From a virus, in IMG/VR virus record IMGVR_UViG_3300034375_011509, positions 1 to 37,058 of that record: DNA of 37,058 nt; one strand, written 5' to 3'. Both the position numbers and the translations under genes were made by a program. The notes beneath the pieces were generated by a model. It did no database searches. It was not told where the DNA came from and worked only from the letters and a program-made list of their open reading frames with translations. This document shows, in pieces, positions 1 to 8,471 of this stretch. The stretch's first letter is position 1, and each line of letters starts with the position of its first letter.

Positions 1-127
1 CTGCCCCTTGGACGGTTGCTCTGCATCATCTTTGGGGGATTCTTTCAAGAATGCTTCCACCCATCGATCAGGAGGGGATGTGGTTGCGCCTAATTGCTCA
101 CCGACCTGTTCTTGAAGCGATTCAGTC
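1..127. repeat. Terminal direct repeat, copy 1 (circular overlap)
   Basis: The first 127 bases are identical to the last 127 (36932-37058). Exact identity over a length equal to a common assembler k-mer suggests the overlap of a circular assembly rather than a biological terminal repeat. The unique circle is then 36,931 bp. The overlap lies inside an open reading frame that continues in the same frame across the junction. Confidence 0.95.
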
Positions 128-3100
128 TTCAATCGATGGGAATTTCGATCTGTCTTTGGATCAGTGGAAAGGTCTGGTTCAAGATGCGAGAGCAGAGTCT
201 GCGGACGCTGCCGGGAAAATCGGGAATAATGCAACGGCCAATGCTAATGCCTTCTACTTGATGCTGAAGAGGCTTAGTGGGAAGTGGCAGGATGTCGCCA
301 ATGTTTACGCTGCAAAAGACAGTAGGGAAATGGGCCGAAAGTTTTGGAGTCTTGATGCCGGGGCTCTGGGAATCAAAAACAAAGTTCAGAGGTTTATTGG
401 TCTCACTTTCGGGGTTCCGGGAGTCATCATGGATCGTTGGAAGTTCGTTGAGCTTTGGCTGCCTACGGCAGTTAAAGGAACCGGTTCAGACTCTTCGAGA
501 GACTTCTTTAAATACAGCAAAACGACACCAGAATCACCTTTGCCGATCTACGGGATCTATGGGGGTTTGGACGCGAAGAATATTGTGGTTTCTACCGCTC
601 TGTATGAGGGACTAGAAGTCGCGATGCAGGAAGCAATCAATCGTTCTCCTGAACTTCAGGACCTGCTCGGAGACCACCAAAACCCTGGAGGTCTTCACTG
701 GTATGGATGGAATGCCATCAAAAACGAAGCAGTCGGACACAGTAGTCTGGACCTTACAAAAGACCTGATTAAAAATTATGGGCTGGATTTCGGCATTGAA
801 GCCGTAGTAAAACAGGTTCGTGCAGGAGAATATTTCACAGAAGGAACAATCGGATCTTCCGAAAATGCCAAAGTTTTCCTCAGAAAAGGAAAGATTGAGG
901 TCTCTCGCACCCGCATTTCCAGCGGACTTCAGTCAGGACGAGCACCCGGAGTTCTCGGACGAGGAACTGGCGAAGGAACTGGCGAAAGCGGACAAGGAGT
1001 AAGCTTTTCCATCGCCAACACCGAGGTCACCCCGACCGCTCAGACCCGCACTTTCCCCACCGCCAACGGTGGCCTGATTGGCCCCGCCACGTTCTCCATT
1101 CGCGCCTACCACGGCACGCCCCACAAAGTCGACCGATTCTCCACCGACAAAATCGGCACTGGCGAAGGCGCCCAGGCTTTTGGCTATGGACTCTACATGG
1201 CCGGAGATCAAGCAGTGGCCGAAGGCTACCGCAAACGCTTGAGCCAAATAGAAGGGACGGGTGATATTGCAGTCGCCGAGCGCCTTCTCGAAGCCGTAGG
1301 AAACGACATCGCCGCGGCCCTACGCGAAATTGAATCCCGCCGGAAACTTTCCAACATGCCCAACTCCCAAGCCAAATGGGACCGCATCACAGAAATCATC
1401 CAAACAAGGTCCGGACTTTCCAACCTCTACACCGTCACCTTGAACGTGGAGGAACACCAGCTCCTCGATTGGGATAAGCCGCTCAGCGAGCAAAGCGAGT
1501 TTGTAAAAACAGCCCTTGGGGTTGTCGGCCCAAATGGCGAACAAGACTTGGAGTTTTCTTCAATGACAGGCTCTCAATATTACGAAAACCTCGCAGACGA
1601 AATCGGAGGGATTGAAGAAGGCTTCGACCTTGGCCTTGACACAAGGATTCAAGGAACCGAACGGGAAACAAGCAGTTTCCTTTTCTCCAAAGGCATCCGC
1701 GGAATCCGCTACCTCGACGGCAACAGCCGCGCCGATGGTGAAGGCTCTTACAACTACGTCATCTTCGACGACGCCGACATCGAAATCCTCGAGGAAAACG
1801 GCCAGCCGGTCTCCCTCCCCCAGCCAGACACCTCGTTCTCCCTCTCCCCCCGCGGAGTGGAGCGCCTCGAGCGGGCCATCATCGACAAGCTCTCCAAAGG
1901 CCCCGAGGAACGCGCCGACTACGCCGCCCGACTCATCGACCGCCTCGACGGCCTCCGCCGCAAGATTGCCGACAAAGGCCAGCTTTCCGAAGCCGACCGC
2001 ATCGCCGAGAACATCCGCGAGGCTTCCGCGATCTTCACGGCCCTTCCCATCGACGCCCGCACCCGCGCCTCTTTTCCGATCCAAGCCATCATTGAGGCCA
2101 AGACCGAGCGTGGCCGCCTGACCGTCCTCGAAAACATGATCGACAGCGCCGACAAGGCGCTCGAATCCTACCTGAAAAAACAATACCTCGACCAGTTCGA
2201 GAAGCTTTTCGACCTGGCCAAGCCGGACCTCCTCCCCTCGAAGTCCCTCCGCACTCGCCTGGTCCCCGAGCAGCAGCGCCTCGCCTCGCAGGCTTTCGAG
2301 GCTTCCATTCTCGAGCCCGCCGAAGTGATGAAAGGAATCGTCGCTTCCGACGCCATCATTGCCAAAGCCACCGCCACCTTGAATGACCTCTACGCCAACG
2401 ACGGCGCAGCCGAGGACATCGCACGGGAGGAGAAGGCCATCCGCGACGCCGAGCTTGCCCAAGAAATGCTCGAGGTCTACGGCGCCCTCGCCAAACAATC
2501 CGCCGCCGAAATCGCGCAGGCTTACAAGCACCTCAAAAACATCTATTCCAAAGGCCGTCAGGCCCGGGAATTCCTCGACGCCGGACGCCGGGAAGAACTC
2601 GCCGCCATGCGGGCCGACATCCTTCAATCTCTCGGAGGCCCGACCGACTCCCTGGAATGGGCAAAAAACACCGCGAGCGAAGGATACAAGCAACGCCTCG
2701 ACGCTTTCCGCTTTTCTTCTCTCTCCTTCCACCAGATCATGGAGGAGCTTTTCCCCAATTCTCCCACTGCCCGCCAGTTTCAAGACCGCATCCGCGCCGC
2801 CGAGCGCCAGACCGCCCAAGCACGCATCGAAACCCGCGAACGCTTCGAAGCACACCTCACGAAGCGATGGGGCCCCGGCAAGCTCAAACACAACAAGATC
2901 CTCGCCGAGCTTTCCCAGCGCCGGGAATGGACTCGCAAAACGAGCAAAGGCGACCGCCCGCTTGAGATCCGCGAAACCACCAAGACCAAACGCGAAAAGC
3001 TCCTCCCCGATCAAGCCCGCGCCATCCTCGCCGGCACGATTAAAACCGGATGGGAAAACGACCCCATCGCCATGCAGTCACTCCGCGACGCCCTGGCCGA

Positions 3101-5222
3101 CTACGACCTCAAACGCCTCCGCGACAAGTCCCGCGCCGAGTTTGTTTACTTCGACCGCACCATCGCCCGCTCCCCGAGGAAAAAAGTTTTCATGTCAGAC
3201 CTCGAGGCCGTCTATCTCCTCCAACTCGCCGCGCAGGCCCAATACCTCCCGGCCCTCGACCGCTACGGCTACACCGAGCAGATTCTCGACCAGATCCGCG
3301 AGACTCTTTCCGATCCCGCCCGCGACATCCGCGATTTCCTCACCACGGAATACGCCGGAGAATACGCCCGCCTCAATGAGGTCTACCGCTCCCTTTACTT
3401 CATGGACATGCCTCAGATCCGGAACTACGCCCCGGGGAAATTTGAGCATTCCATGTTCACCACCGAGCCCACGCCCGACGGCACGGAAGGCCCCCAGGTC
3501 AATGCCATGTCGGCCGGATTCACGAAGACCCGCGAGCACCACACCGCCCGCCCCCAGCAGGTGAATGCCCTCGACGTCTTTTGGAATCACACCGAGGCCA
3601 CCAATTACTTTATCGGATGGGCCGAAGTGATCCGCGACATGAACGCCGTGTTCAAAACTCCCGAGGTCCGCCGAACCCTCGAGGCCCGCTTTGGCAAGGA
3701 AATCGCTGCCGATTTCTTCAAATGGATTGACCAGCTCACCACCGACGGACGCTCCAACGCTACGGAATCCTCCGCCATGCGCCGCATTCTCAACAATGCC
3801 CAGGCCTCGCTCTCCGCCATCGGCCTCGCTTTCAATGTCGGCTCACTCCTCAAACAGATTTCCGCCGGCACCGGCGCTTTCATGGAAATGCCCACGAAGG
3901 CCGCCGTGAAAGGCCTTTATCTCGCCATCCAAAACCCGTCTTCATTCAAGCACCTCTGGAACAACGAGCGCATTCAGCAACGAATCAAGATGGGAATGTC
4001 GCCCGAGGACCGCGCCCTCCTCGACGCCTCGAACGCGAAGCCTTCTCAGATCATGGCCATCCTCGAAGCCGGCCGCGCCCCGCTTGGCTGGACCGACGCC
4101 CTTTTCACCACCCTTTCCTCGATGGTCGCTTACAACTACCACCTGGACCAAGCTCTCAAATCAGGCCTCTCAGAAACCGCTGCCGAGGAGCACGCAATTT
4201 CCGTCATGGACCGCGTGATCATCCGCACCGCTCAACCAGCCACCACCCAGGACAAATCCCTGATCGAAAACACCACCCAGGGACTCGGGAAATTCCTTCT
4301 CATCTTCCGATCCGATCCCCGCCAGAAAATCGGCCTCGCCCTCGAAGCCATCCGCCAATACCGCACCAACAAAATCACCAAGCAGGAACTCGCCCGCCGC
4401 TTCTTTTGGGGCTGGGTCATGTATGGCCTACTCGCCCAGCTTGCCACCGACGTCTGGCACACCATGAGCCGCGAGGATGACGACGATGACGATTGGTCCC
4501 TCGACAATTACCTCTTCGCCGCCGCCGCTGGCCCGCTCTCCGGACTCCCGCTTTTCGGCGCCATCATCGAAACCGGAATCCGCGGACTGATGAACGCCGC
4601 CGGAGCCGACCTGCAGATCTTCGCCAACTCCACCAACCCGCTCGACAAAGCCGCCGACGGCATTCTCCGCAATCGTTTTATCCGCTCATTGAACGACGAC
4701 CAAGACGACACCGCCACCGAGCTCATGAATGCCGCTCTCCGCGACTCCCGCGACTGGGCCCAAATCATTGGCACCTTCAACAGAGCCGCCGCGATTGTCC
4801 CGGTCACTCTCCGCGTGGTGAAGGACGTCACCGGCATTATCGACAACGTCCTCCCCGACTCCCGCACCGAAAAGGACCTCGAGATTATCGCCGAGCTTTC
4901 CAAGACCGCCGAAGAAGCCCGCGACACCCGGACGGAACGCATCGACGCCCTGGTCTCTGAAATCCGCGAGCTCGATCCCGAGGAACAACAAGCCCGCCTC
5001 GAAGACCTCGACACCACCCTCGCCCGCTCAGTTCGCCGCCAGCTTTCCAACGCTGAAATGACCCGCGTGGAAAAAGCTCTCCGCCGCCTTCCCACCAAGC
5101 AACGCGCCACCGCGATTGAAACCATGATGAAGGAACGCTCCCCCGAGCAACGCTCCACTTTCCGCCGTCGCCTCGAAGACCTTGGCATTCTCACCCCCAC
5201 CGTGGACGCCCTCCTCAACTAA
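1..5222 (+). CDS. Giant polyvalent virion protein, C-terminal part (residues about 1356-3094)
   Basis: This is the 3' part of the gene that starts at 32869; the ATG at 51 is internal. With the circle closed the protein has 3,094 residues. Nt 3 to about 1000 encode the end of an AT-rich unnamed domain (protein residues about 1205-1690). Nt 1107 to about 1790 (residues about 1724-1950) encode an ADP-ribosyltransferase of the polyvalent-protein type: the motif begins YHGTPHK, GYGLYMA follows, and a VTLNV strand comes later. The conserved His and Tyr positions of the H-Y-E class are present. The rest is mostly charged helix. Near the C-terminus two hydrophobic stretches (about 2822-2840 and 2857-2880) flank six aspartates (2847-2852). 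In phages such proteins are packaged and ejected with DNA; that role is inferred here from position after the internal virion genes. The host target is unknown. Confidence 0.9.
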   Translation, partial: APWTVALHHLWGILSRMLPPIDQEGMWLRLIAHRPVLEAIQSSIDGNFDLSLDQWKGLVQDARAESADAAGKIGNNATANANAFYLMLKRLSGKWQDVANVYAAKDSREMGRKFWSLDAGALGIKNKVQRFIGLTFGVPGVIMDRWKFVELWLPTAVKGTGSDSSRDFFKYSKTTPESPLPIYGIYGGLDAKNIVVSTALYEGLEVAMQEAINRSPELQDLLGDHQNPGGLHWYGWNAIKNEAVGHSSLDLTKDLIKNYGLDFGIEAVVKQVRAGEYFTEGTIGSSENAKVFLRKGKIEVSRTRISSGLQSGRAPGVLGRGTGEGTGESGQGVSFSIANTEVTPTAQTRTFPTANGGLIGPATFSIRAYHGTPHKVDRFSTDKIGTGEGAQAFGYGLYMAGDQAVAEGYRKRLSQIEGTGDIAVAERLLEAVGNDIAAALREIESRRKLSNMPNSQAKWDRITEIIQTRSGLSNLYTVTLNVEEHQLLDWDKPLSEQSEFVKTALGVVGPNGEQDLEFSSMTGSQYYENLADEIGGIEEGFDLGLDTRIQGTERETSSFLFSKGIRGIRYLDGNSRADGEGSYNYVIFDDADIEILEENGQPVSLPQPDTSFSLSPRGVERLERAIIDKLSKGPEERADYAARLIDRLDGLRRKIADKGQLSEADRIAENIREASAIFTALPIDARTRASFPIQAIIEAKTERGRLTVLENMIDSADKALESYLKKQYLDQFEKLFDLAKPDLLPSKSLRTRLVPEQQRLASQAFEASILEPAEVMKGIVASDAIIAKATATLNDLYANDGAAEDIAREEKAIRDAELAQEMLEVYGALAKQSAAEIAQAYKHLKNIYSKGRQAREFLDAGRREELAAMRADILQSLGGPTDSLEWAKNTASEGYKQRLDAFRFSSLSFHQIMEELFPNSPTARQFQDRIRAAERQTAQARIETRERFEAHLTKRWGPGKLKHNKILAELSQRREWTRKTSKGDRPLEIRETTKTKREKLLPDQARAILAGTIKTGWENDPIAMQSLRDALADYDLKRLRDKSRAEFVYFDRTIARSPRKKVFMSDLEAVYLLQLAAQAQYLPALDRYGYTEQILDQIRETLSDPARDIRDFLTTEYAGEYARLNEVYRSLYFMDMPQIRNYAPGKFEHSMFTTEPTPDGTEGPQVNAMSAGFTKTREHHTARPQQVNALDVFWNHTEATNYFIGWAEVIRDMNAVFKTPEVRRTLEARFGKEIAADFFKWIDQLTTDGRSNATESSAMRRILNNAQASLSAIGLAFNVGSLLKQISAGTGAFMEMPTKAAVKGLYLAIQNPSSFKHLWNNERIQQRIKMGMSPEDRALLDASNAKPSQIMAILEAGRAPLGWTDALFTTLSSMVAYNYHLDQALKSGLSETAAEEHAISVMDRVIIRTAQPATTQDKSLIENTTQGLGKFLLIFRSDPRQKIGLALEAIRQYRTNKITKQELARRFFWGWVMYGLLAQLATDVWHTMSREDDDDDDWSLDNYLFAAAAGPLSGLPLFGAIIETGIRGLMNAAGADLQIFANSTNPLDKAADGILRNRFIRSLNDDQDDTATELMNAALRDSRDWAQIIGTFNRAAAIVPVTLRVVKDVTGIIDNVLPDSRTEKDLEIIAELSKTAEEARDTRTERIDALVSEIRELDPEEQQARLEDLDTTLARSVRRQLSNAEMTRVEKALRRLPTKQRATAIETMMKERSPEQRSTFRRRLEDLGILTPTVDALLN
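1107..1790 (+). other. ADP-ribosyltransferase domain within the giant protein (ART-PolyVal-like)
   Basis: Domain-level annotation. The sequence YHGTPHK followed about 25 residues later by GYGLYMA is the hallmark of the ADP-ribosyltransferase family found in phage and mobile-element polyvalent proteins: the His binds NAD and the Tyr belongs to the second catalytic strand. A conserved NLYTVTLNV strand and a C-terminal segment around FLFSKGIRGIRYLDG, ending at the YNYVIFDD strand, complete the fold. Catalytic activity is inferred from these motifs. The third catalytic residue could not be assigned by eye. Confidence 0.85.
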
Positions 5223-5236
5223 CCCGCCCACGGAAA

Positions 5237-5285
5237 AGCCCCTCCCCGGTGAAAATCAACACACAAAAAACGCCGGGAAGGGGCT
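5237..5285. terminator. Long hairpin between the giant virion gene and the lysis cassette
   Basis: AGCCCCTCCCCGG (5237-5249) pairs with CCGGGAAGGGGCT (5273-5285), with a single C-A mismatch and a 23-nt A-rich loop. It starts 15 nt after the stop of the giant gene. There is no U-tract, so it is an imperfect intrinsic terminator; it could also be a 3'-end stabiliser. The remaining spacer (5286-5397) is AT-richer and holds a TAAAAT sequence at 5356-5361 that could be a -10 element for the lysis genes, but I see no good -35 partner. Confidence 0.5.
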
Positions 5286-5397
5286 CAACGTAATGAAACG
5301 AAACAACACAGAATTGCTTGCGTGCTCATCATCACCCCGCCCCCCTGTGCGTCAATAAAATATTGCGCCAAAATCCCCCCCGTGGTATCCCGCCACC

Positions 5398-5571
5398 ATG
5401 AACAAGCTCAGAATCCTCGGACTGATCCGACACCTCCTCACGTTCGCTGGTGGCTACTTTGTCGCCTCCGGCAAGCTCGACGAAGGAACCGTGAACGAAG
5501 CCACCGCCGCCGGCGTGACTTTGATTGGCGTGATTTGGTCTCTCATCGCCCCCGAAAAATCCTCCACATGA
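5398..5571 (+). CDS. Small holin-like membrane protein (Pam3-gp28-like)
   Basis: A 57-residue protein. An N-terminal basic helix leads into a Gly/Ala-rich segment, a short polar turn (SGKLDEGTV) and a second hydrophobic helix ending in IGVIWSLIAPEKS. This two-helix layout, with the GGYFVASG and VTLIGVIWSL motifs, resembles the Pam3-gp28 group of putative phage holins, which make holes in the inner membrane to release endolysin. The stop overlaps the next start by ATGA, and the endolysin is two genes downstream, as expected for a lysis cassette. The start is the only ATG, in context CCACCATG. It could also be another small membrane protein. Confidence 0.75.
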   Translation: MNKLRILGLIRHLLTFAGGYFVASGKLDEGTVNEATAAGVTLIGVIWSLIAPEKSST

Positions 5572-5741
5572 AACCTCTTCCCGCCCTCCTTCTCCTCGCC
5601 GCCTGCCTCGCCCTCCCCGCGTGCCAGACCCTCGACCGTGTTCTCACCGTCGACAACGTCGCCCGGGCCCTCCAGATCATCGACAACAGTCAGGCAATCT
5701 ACGAATCCGCCAAGCCGCCTATCATCATCCCCGAGAAATGA
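5568..5741 (+). CDS. Small lipoprotein of the lysis cassette (spanin-like candidate)
   Basis: A 57-residue protein with a typical lipoprotein signal: MKPLPALLLLAACLALPACQ, with lipobox LPAC and the modified Cys at residue 19. The mature part is only about 39 residues, ending in a proline/isoleucine stretch PPIIIPEK. The gene lies between holin and endolysin with ATGA overlaps at both ends. Small outer-membrane lipoproteins in this position often act as o-spanins (Rz1-like) that help disrupt the outer membrane. That role is inferred from location and lipobox and would imply a Gram-negative host. No overlapping i-spanin gene is seen. Confidence 0.75.
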   Translation: MKPLPALLLLAACLALPACQTLDRVLTVDNVARALQIIDNSQAIYESAKPPIIIPEK

Positions 5742-6361
5742 ACCAACTCGCCATCGGCCAAGACCAGATCGAAAACGCCTCCGCCATCCGCCGCGTGCAG
5801 TCGCACCTTGGATTGGTCGCCGACGGCTGGCCGGGCGATAAAACATGGGCCGCAATCCAAGCCGCTTTGGACATCACTCCGGAGCGGACCCCATCGCAAT
5901 GGCCAAACGAGGATTATGCCTCGATGGTCGATTTCTACGGCGCGGCCGGAGCCGAGGGAAACCTCGTCCGTTTTTCCATGCCCTACCCCATGCGCCTTTA
6001 CACTCGGAGCGCCCCGGCCACGCTCAACTCCCACCGGTGCCACCGGAAGGTGAAAGACTCTCTCGAAGCCGTCCTCGAAGACCTCCTCAAAACCTACGGC
6101 CTCGCGTGGATTACTCACCACGGCCTCGATGTTTTTGGCGGATGCTACAACAACCGATCCAAACGCGGCAGCCAGTCCAAATCTAAACACGCCTGGGGCG
6201 TCGCCATCGACCTTGCCCCTGCCGAAAACGGACTCCATACCCCATGGCCCGGAAAAGCCACCATGCCCGTCGAAGCCATCGAAACTTTTGAAAAGCACGG
6301 CTGGAAATCTCTCGCCCGGCAAATCGGCCGCGACGCCATGCACTTCGAAGCCACCTCTTAA
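5738..6361 (+). CDS. Endolysin, M15-type L,D/D,D-peptidase with peptidoglycan-binding N-terminus
   Basis: A 207-residue protein. Residues 14-45 look like a peptidoglycan-binding-1 module (VADGWPGDKTWAAIQ). The catalytic part carries the zinc-peptidase M15 (VanY/DacB-type) signature: SKHAWGVAID with His151 and Asp158, and the distal DAMHFEA with His202. Such enzymes cut peptide stems or cross-links of peptidoglycan to release progeny. No signal peptide is seen, so export through the upstream holin is expected. The start overlaps the lipoprotein stop (ATGA). The family is clear; exact bond specificity cannot be read from sequence. Confidence 0.9.
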   Translation: MNQLAIGQDQIENASAIRRVQSHLGLVADGWPGDKTWAAIQAALDITPERTPSQWPNEDYASMVDFYGAAGAEGNLVRFSMPYPMRLYTRSAPATLNSHRCHRKVKDSLEAVLEDLLKTYGLAWITHHGLDVFGGCYNNRSKRGSQSKSKHAWGVAIDLAPAENGLHTPWPGKATMPVEAIETFEKHGWKSLARQIGRDAMHFEATS

Positions 6362-6385
6362 CCTCATCACCAACCACCACCCATC

Positions 6386-6631
6386 ATGATCCTCGCCGAC
6401 ACCAACCCCGTCATCATTGACGACATTCTCCCCAAAGACTACCTGGTCGCCGCCTACTCCGGCGACGTCGTCATCGAACTTCAAACCACCGACGGCTCCT
6501 GGGAACTTGTCGAAGGCTCCCCTCTCCTCGACGGCCAAAACCGCCGCCTCGCGATTCCATCCTACAGTCAAAAGATCCGCGTTTCCACTGTCAGCGCCGG
6601 GACGGAATTCCTGATTTCCGAAGCTCAGTAA
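6386..6631 (+). CDS. Hypothetical protein, 81 residues
   Basis: A small, acidic, mainly beta-strand protein (SGDVVIELQTTDGSWELVEG then RLAIPSYSQKIRVST). It has no signal peptide or membrane segment. It lies 24 nt after the endolysin and 16 nt before the tail-fibre gene, so it is probably co-transcribed with the host-recognition block. The strand pattern would suit a small structural or fibre-associated protein, but I do not recognise the family. The start ATG at 6386 is preceded by CCATC and no Shine-Dalgarno. Confidence 0.7.
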   Translation: MILADTNPVIIDDILPKDYLVAAYSGDVVIELQTTDGSWELVEGSPLLDGQNRRLAIPSYSQKIRVSTVSAGTEFLISEAQ

Positions 6632-6647
6632 CCCTTTCCTTTTGGCC

Positions 6648-7961
6648 GTGTCTCCCGCTCTTACCACCGAAGCCGGACTTTTCCCCCAGGCCGGTCTTTA
6701 CAACCGCGCCGGACTTTACCTCCGTTCCGGCTTCGCCCCCCTTGACCTCAACCCCCTCCTCGCCTACGATGCCGAGTCCTCGATGGTCGCACCGTTTGAG
6801 CAGCCGACCCTCGACCTTGATCCGTCGAATCCCTCCAGCCTCGACATCATTACCGCAACCAGAGCGGGCGTAGCGACCTACACCGATGCCAATGGAGTCG
6901 TCCAGTCGGCTAGTGCCGACACGGTGAGGGTGGATCATGTGGACGGAGTGCCAATGATTCTCGTTGAGCCAGCAGCGACGAATAGGTTCACGCATTCAGA
7001 GGGAGTTAATAATTATTCCAATCTTGGTAAAGCCAACTGCTCTTACTCGGTAGACTCAAATCCTTTTGGCGGGTTTAGTGCGAGCTGCAAAATAACCAGC
7101 AACACTTTTACCAGCTCATACGTTCGCGCCGTTTTGCAGTTTTACTCTGTCAGCGGGGAAAGTAATTATTTTACTTTTAGAGTGAAGAAAAAAAGCGGCT
7201 GGTTTCTTAATGCGCAATCGGGCAATGGCACTTCACCATCCTCAGTCATATTGGATCTGAGCGGAGCAGGCTACATAAGTTCTAGCGGGACGACAGCAAG
7301 CAGCTATCTTGTAAAAGAATTTAATGATTACTATTTAGTCGGCATTGAAACATTACAGACTGGGACAACTACTGCTGGATTGTTAAATTTGCAATTCTAC
7401 AACAATAGCTCTTTAGCTAATTACGACTTGGATACAGTCGAAGAGTTTTTTGTGACTGGAATCCAATGGGAGAACAATTCAACAGTCGCCACCTCCTACA
7501 TCCCCACATCCGGCAGCACGGTCACACGAGCCGCTGACAACCTTGTGATTTCTGGCAGTGACTTTACGGACTTCTTCAACAGCGGAGGCGATGGCACGTT
7601 TTACGCTGAAGCGGTATTCCGTCAGGACAATAATGGCGACGGCCAAAGTCTACTATACGGCCAATCTTTAAACTACCGCTTTTTATATGGATGGGACGGA
7701 GTAATGCGAGCTTACGACGGGGCAACTATAGCTTCGACAATTCCCACAATGTTTACTGTTGGAAATCTTACGCGAACCGCAGTTACTTTTAATTCCAGCA
7801 CAATAGGTATTTCTCTTGACGGTAGCTCAACTTCATCAGTCTCTCACAATGGCAATCTGTCTTCTGCAAATGAACTAAATATTGGAAATGCTCCAAATGA
7901 CAATCTCAACGGCCACATCAAACGCATCATCTATTGGCCCTACCACTCAGACGATCTCTAA
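6648..7961 (+). CDS. Tail fibre / spike protein with lectin-like domain (receptor-binding candidate)
   Basis: About 437 residues. The N-terminus has repeated AGL(F/Y) units (AGLFPQAGLYNRAGLY). The segment TATRAGVATYTDANG, then ILVEPAATNRFTHSEG, then ATSYIPTSGSTVTRAADN is characteristic of the phage head-spike/fibre domain family, and the C-terminal half looks like a concanavalin-like lectin fold. The likely role is binding a host surface glycan. There is no ATG: GTG at 6648 (context GGCC) or TTG at 6642 are the possible starts, and I prefer GTG because its CC context matches this genome. Base composition falls sharply inside the gene (7321-7380 is 37% GC), which suggests recent acquisition of the binding module. 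Confidence 0.8.
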   Translation: MSPALTTEAGLFPQAGLYNRAGLYLRSGFAPLDLNPLLAYDAESSMVAPFEQPTLDLDPSNPSSLDIITATRAGVATYTDANGVVQSASADTVRVDHVDGVPMILVEPAATNRFTHSEGVNNYSNLGKANCSYSVDSNPFGGFSASCKITSNTFTSSYVRAVLQFYSVSGESNYFTFRVKKKSGWFLNAQSGNGTSPSSVILDLSGAGYISSSGTTASSYLVKEFNDYYLVGIETLQTGTTTAGLLNLQFYNNSSLANYDLDTVEEFFVTGIQWENNSTVATSYIPTSGSTVTRAADNLVISGSDFTDFFNSGGDGTFYAEAVFRQDNNGDGQSLLYGQSLNYRFLYGWDGVMRAYDGATIASTIPTMFTVGNLTRTAVTFNSSTIGISLDGSSTSSVSHNGNLSSANELNIGNAPNDNLNGHIKRIIYWPYHSDDL

Positions 7962-7963
7962 TC

Positions 7964-8440
7964 ATGGCCCTGAATCTCTCAGATCTCACCAGTCCCTCAA
8001 CATCCGATGATGTTCTGAGCGACATCTACACGACCGCGGATCAGGGTGACGGGATCGCGCTGATGATCGACCTATCTGACAACGAAATCGACGCCACTCA
8101 ATCGACGGCCCTTTACCAGCCTGTCGCCTACGTCAACTCTGTCGATGGAACGTTCGCCAGATTCGACGGCATCGATGATCGAATGTCGTTTACCCTGGCG
8201 AGCCCGATCATAAACGGCACGGTATTTTTCGCCACAAAAAATGGATGTCACTCCGCAGCGATCAATCTGGTGGCTGGAACGCATGATTTCACTGCGAACG
8301 AACTTTCCTCTGTCAGTTATGGATCTTCCAACGATCTTGTCGCACTTTACCTGTTCGACTATGCCGTGCCCGAAGCTCAAATTTCTCAACTGACATCCTA
8401 CGTTGTCAGCAAAGGAGCGGCTGAAAACAGTTCGCCCTAA
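7964..8440 (+). CDS. Hypothetical tail-fibre-associated protein
   Basis: A 158-residue protein starting 3 nt after the fibre stop (ATG at 7964). A beta-rich core contains FARFDGIDDRMSFTLASP, which resembles the FDGxDDY strand of LamG/concanavalin-like lectin domains. The order suggests a second adhesion or fibre-tip module, or a fibre chaperone. Composition is intermediate between the AT-rich fibre gene and the rest of the genome. No catalytic motif is visible. Function is inferred from context only. Confidence 0.7.
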   Translation: MALNLSDLTSPSTSDDVLSDIYTTADQGDGIALMIDLSDNEIDATQSTALYQPVAYVNSVDGTFARFDGIDDRMSFTLASPIINGTVFFATKNGCHSAAINLVAGTHDFTANELSSVSYGSSNDLVALYLFDYAVPEAQISQLTSYVVSKGAAENSSP

Positions 8441-8471
8441 ATCGCCACGAATGGGAAACATACCACAAGCA

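Noticed and set aside
51-127. ATG at 51 as the start of a 1,723-residue gene
   Set aside because: Closing the circle shows the frame extends upstream without a stop to 32869; ATG 51 is Met1372 of the giant protein.
1-127. Biological direct terminal repeat of the virion DNA
   Set aside because: 127 bp exactly equals a common assembly k-mer and lies mid-gene; it more likely reflects circular permutation or a circular template. Terminal reads would be needed to show otherwise.
1560-3014. 484-codon open frame on the minus strand inside the giant gene
   Set aside because: It is a shadow of the high-GC coding strand: composition is Gly/Val/Leu-rich without domains, and the plus frame has clear motifs and continues for 9.3 kb. 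The same applies to long minus frames at 18990-20597, 20590-22347, 22902-23861, 28314-30041 and 30686-32509.
5292-5357. 21-codon ORF in the spacer before the holin gene
   Set aside because: It has no coupling, no typical start context and a Pro/Ser/Arg composition expected of chance.
6648-8440. Diversity-generating retroelement at the fibre gene (as in BPP-1-like podoviruses)
   Set aside because: No reverse transcriptase gene and no second template-like copy of the fibre 3' end were found in the window.
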